Assembly (NCBI GenBank): GCA_016715075.1
Contig: JADKBK010000029.1
Location: 1-16,729, forward strand
DNA: 16,729 nucleotides
Source: Bacteroidales bacterium
GTDB lineage: Bacteria; Bacteroidota; Bacteroidia; Bacteroidales; VadinHA17
Direction of reading: 5' to 3'
The number at the start of each line of letters is the position of its first letter. The first letter of the stretch is position 1. A program made the translations under genes and the position numbers. Below the pieces are notes generated by a model. The model saw nothing but the letters and a program-made list of their open reading frames with translations, did not search any database and was not told the DNA's origin. This document shows positions 15,082 through 16,729 of this stretch, one piece after another.

Positions 15082-15328
15082 TACCGTGACTAATCATGCT
15101 ACTAAGACAATGCCAATAGGGCCTCTGGCTGACACGCTGTTGGCAGCGTTTTTTGCTCTCCATTTATAAGATGTACCGTGACTATGAACTTGTTCGCCAT
15201 CTACCGAGACTCATACTTTAGAGAGTTTTACCTGGACGAGAAAACTACAAGCCTTCTACCGTGACTGGCAAAAAACTCGCCAACCCTGACACGGACGGCA
15301 ACTTACTATACCGCCGGCCGTCAAACTG
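15082..15328 (+). repeat. Cassette-array repeat R6, divergent, with a 27-28-bp period
   Basis: Right end CTTACTATACCGCCGGCCGTC (about 15302-15322) matches R4's right end with gaps, and CAAAAAACTCGCC (15269) matches the CAAAAATTGCGCC word. The left end is unclear. TACC-x-x-GAC words stand at 15082, 15174, 15202, 15229 and 15257, the last four spaced 28, 27 and 28 bp. Confidence 0.6.
15134..15154 (+). terminator. Candidate intrinsic terminator
   Basis: ACGCTG, loop TTGG, CAGCGT, then five T. The stem is only 6 bp but perfect. It lies 125 bp after the decayed secreted-protein gene and within repeat R6. Confidence 0.5.
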
Positions 15329-15893
15329 TCTAAAAACCTCAGGTTATTGTTAATATCTCGATCCATTTAAACACCTTAAAATCAGAGCAGTTTTGTACCT
15401 TAACTATATGAAATCCAACAAAGACAAAATAGATCCCGGAATAAACTCTTCTTGTCACGCTGGAAACGGAAGGAGCAGGTCTAGCTCCGATGTAGGTTTT
15501 ATGTTCATCGCATTATAATCTTCGGCTGATTGGGAATATTTTGTCCAGGAAATTGCTGAAGTAGTATCTGAGGATACTGGTTGATCCTTTCCTGGAATTT
15601 TTGACATCTCCGGACTCTTTATATTAAGTTTTGGCAGATTGCTTCGGACAGAATACAAATTACCAATTGAAAACTCAAGATGGCTTAGTTGGGCTTAAAA
15701 TAAGTCTGATCCGGAAATATAATTGTGTTATTGGATGACTTCCCGCTGAAGCAGGACCAAGGTGCCCCGATTTATCAGGAGACTCCCATTACCAACAAGC
15801 CAGGGCCACACACCATTTAAGCTACAATCAAAGAGTGGTATGCAGTTTTACATAAATATTCTGTTTGCCTATTACATTTTAACATCTTATTTC
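15329..15893. other. Gene-free segment upstream of the toxin-antitoxin module
   Basis: I see no recognisable gene. A 36-codon open frame from ATG 15408 and a 67-codon minus-strand frame at 15455-15658 have no family-like features. No repeat of the array is evident. It may be worn-out cassette cargo. Confidence 0.3.
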
Positions 15894-15901
15894 TATATTT
15901 G
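15894..15901 (+). promoter_or_regulatory. -7 promoter box for the higBA module
   Basis: TATATTTG is a perfect match to the Bacteroidota -7 consensus TAnnTTTG, 17 bp before the toxin start, giving a short leader. The nearest TTTG upstream (15864-15867) is 26 bp away, longer than ideal for a -33 element. Confidence 0.45.
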
Positions 15902-15918
15902 TAAAACATTTTTGTGCC

Positions 15919-16221
15919 TTGAACGTTTATATAGATGATAAAGAGCTTGAAAACCTATATGTAACCGGAAAATCACGAAAATTGAAATTAAGACCGGAAA
16001 TTATAGAGAAGTACTTCGCAACGATTCAGAAAATCGACGCGGCGAGAGATATCTATGACTTATGGAAGGATCCATCTTTAAACTTTGAAAAATACAAGAA
16101 ACACTATTCAATGAGACTTACTGGCAAATATCGCCTAGAAATGACTATTAACTGGATGAATGAAAATAACACAATTGGGGAATTTCATCTATTCGCAATA
16201 ACAAACAATTACAGAGATTAA
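15919..16221 (+). CDS. higB: HigB-type toxin (RelE/ParE superfamily)
   Basis: 100-aa toxin of a type II toxin-antitoxin pair; HigB/RelE members cut mRNA on the ribosome. The sequence follows the Bacteroidota HigB pattern: YIDDKELENLYVTGKSRK, a helix of K/I/E residues, AARDIYDLWKDPSLNFEKY, then YSMRLTGKYRLEM and the final strand FHLFAITNNYRD. The basic residues around RLTGKYRLE are those expected at the active site. The TTG start at 15919 is chosen because homologues begin just before VYIDDKEL, and no ATG is in range. The antitoxin gene follows 13 bp later, toxin first as is usual for hig modules. TA pairs are frequent cargo of cassette arrays, where they stabilise the array. Confidence 0.9.
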   Translation: MNVYIDDKELENLYVTGKSRKLKLRPEIIEKYFATIQKIDAARDIYDLWKDPSLNFEKYKKHYSMRLTGKYRLEMTINWMNENNTIGEFHLFAITNNYRD

Positions 16222-16234
16222 TTAACCATTTACA

Positions 16235-16651
16235 ATGGCTTCTATTAAAGATTTTAAGGCAGCAAGAAAACTTGGACCAGGATATTTTATTAGGGAACAG
16301 ATGGAAATACGAGGCTGGGTTCAAGAGGAATTAGCTGACATATTAGGAATTTCGGTTAAACACCTAAGTTCCATTCTTCAAGATAAACAATCGCTAAGTA
16401 TTGATATTGCAAAACGGCTTAGCAAAGTTTTTGCTGGCACCTCACCACATTATTGGCTACATATTGACAATGATTATAGCCTTTGGTTAGAGCATGGGGG
16501 CAATGAAGAAATTGACAGCCTATCTGCTAAAGCTTTAATTTATAGCCGTATGCCTATTAGGGATATGTTTAAAAGGGATGGCTCCCTCCGACAAATGATG
16601 TCAACAAACTTTCAGAAGAGGTTAAAGAATACTGGAATATTAATAAACTAG
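16235..16651 (+). CDS. higA: HigA-type antitoxin, frameshifted; real gene probably runs off the window
   Basis: XRE-type antitoxin that would bind HigB and repress the operon. The HTH is at about residues 28-55 (QEELADILGISVKHLSSILQ), followed by the HigA hallmark LSKVFAGTSPHYWL. The frame up to KALIYSRMPIRDMFKR is family-like, but the rest (DGSLRQMMSTNFQKR) is not. Adding one G to the GGG at 16575-16577 continues it as GWLPPTNDVNKLSEEVKEYW and LDFDFLEEALIPLSKKSEAY, ending NQFNAYY at the window edge. This is the beginning of the longer C-terminal region seen in HigA proteins with an ImmA/IrrE-like peptidase domain. The stop at 16651 is thus probably an artefact of a single-base deletion, real or sequencing. 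If real, the toxin's partner would be altered while its DNA-binding half stays intact. Confidence 0.85.
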   Translation: MASIKDFKAARKLGPGYFIREQMEIRGWVQEELADILGISVKHLSSILQDKQSLSIDIAKRLSKVFAGTSPHYWLHIDNDYSLWLEHGGNEEIDSLSAKALIYSRMPIRDMFKRDGSLRQMMSTNFQKRLKNTGILIN

Positions 16652-16729
16652 ACTTTGATTTTCTAGAAGAAGCTTTAATTCCATTATCTAAAAAATCAGA
16701 AGCATATAATCAATTTAATGCATATTATA

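Noticed and set aside
15408..15519. Short plus-strand open frame of 36 codons
   Set aside because: Ser/Gly/Arg-rich, no family resemblance and no clear ribosome binding site; chance is as likely.
9640..16729. Classical integron
   Set aside because: No integrase or attI in the window, and site boxes only partly match the attC consensus; reported as cassette-array-like instead.

Overview
The window reads as chromosomal DNA of a Bacteroidota bacterium, probably from the Bacteroidales/Marinilabiliales side. The evidence is indirect: signal peptides ending in the A-Q and lipobox styles common in that phylum, almost no Shine-Dalgarno sequences, TAnnTTTG-type -7 promoter boxes, and typical families (multi-PAS kinase with an Rcp1-like regulator, Tat-exported Gfo/Idh/MocA protein, small XRE plus membrane-protein pair). 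No rRNA, tRNA, CRISPR, transposase or integrase was seen.

Left half (1-8578): ordinary, well-preserved genes. A multi-PAS histidine kinase enters from the left edge and is followed by its likely single-domain response regulator. Next come a Tat-signal Gfo/Idh/MocA-fold protein that has lost the usual catalytic residues and a cytoplasmic beta-propeller protein that stops 41 codons before an in-frame, blade-like tail ends. Two genes on the other strand follow: an EamA-type exporter and a secreted polysaccharide deacetylase.

Boundary (8579-9741): a gene-free stretch of low-complexity DNA built largely on 7-bp words (CTTCCGA-, CCTGCGC- and ATCTCAT-like heptamers), with an imperfect duplication of about 130-180 bp inside it.

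Right half (9742-16729): more AT-rich, with single small orphan genes separated by members of one long interspersed repeat family. The repeats carry TAACANCGG-type left ends and CATACCCGC...CCGTT-type right ends that are inversely complementary. They all point the same way, one after each gene or gene pair, even where the genes between them point the other way. This is the layout of a gene-cassette array with attC-like recombination sites, but the sites do not fit the classical integron consensus well and no integrase is in the window. The cargo is a Yip1-like membrane protein, two small membrane-anchored unknowns, a decayed VOC lipoprotein, an XRE regulator/membrane-protein operon with a clear promoter-operator, a decayed small secreted protein, and a HigB-HigA toxin-antitoxin module.

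Most cassette genes carry single-base indels in homopolymer runs. That means either real decay of the array or a local sequence-quality problem. The cassette-like array is the best candidate for an under-described system; the pseudoenzyme-like oxidoreductase, the nonsense-truncated propeller and the heptamer block are secondary leads.
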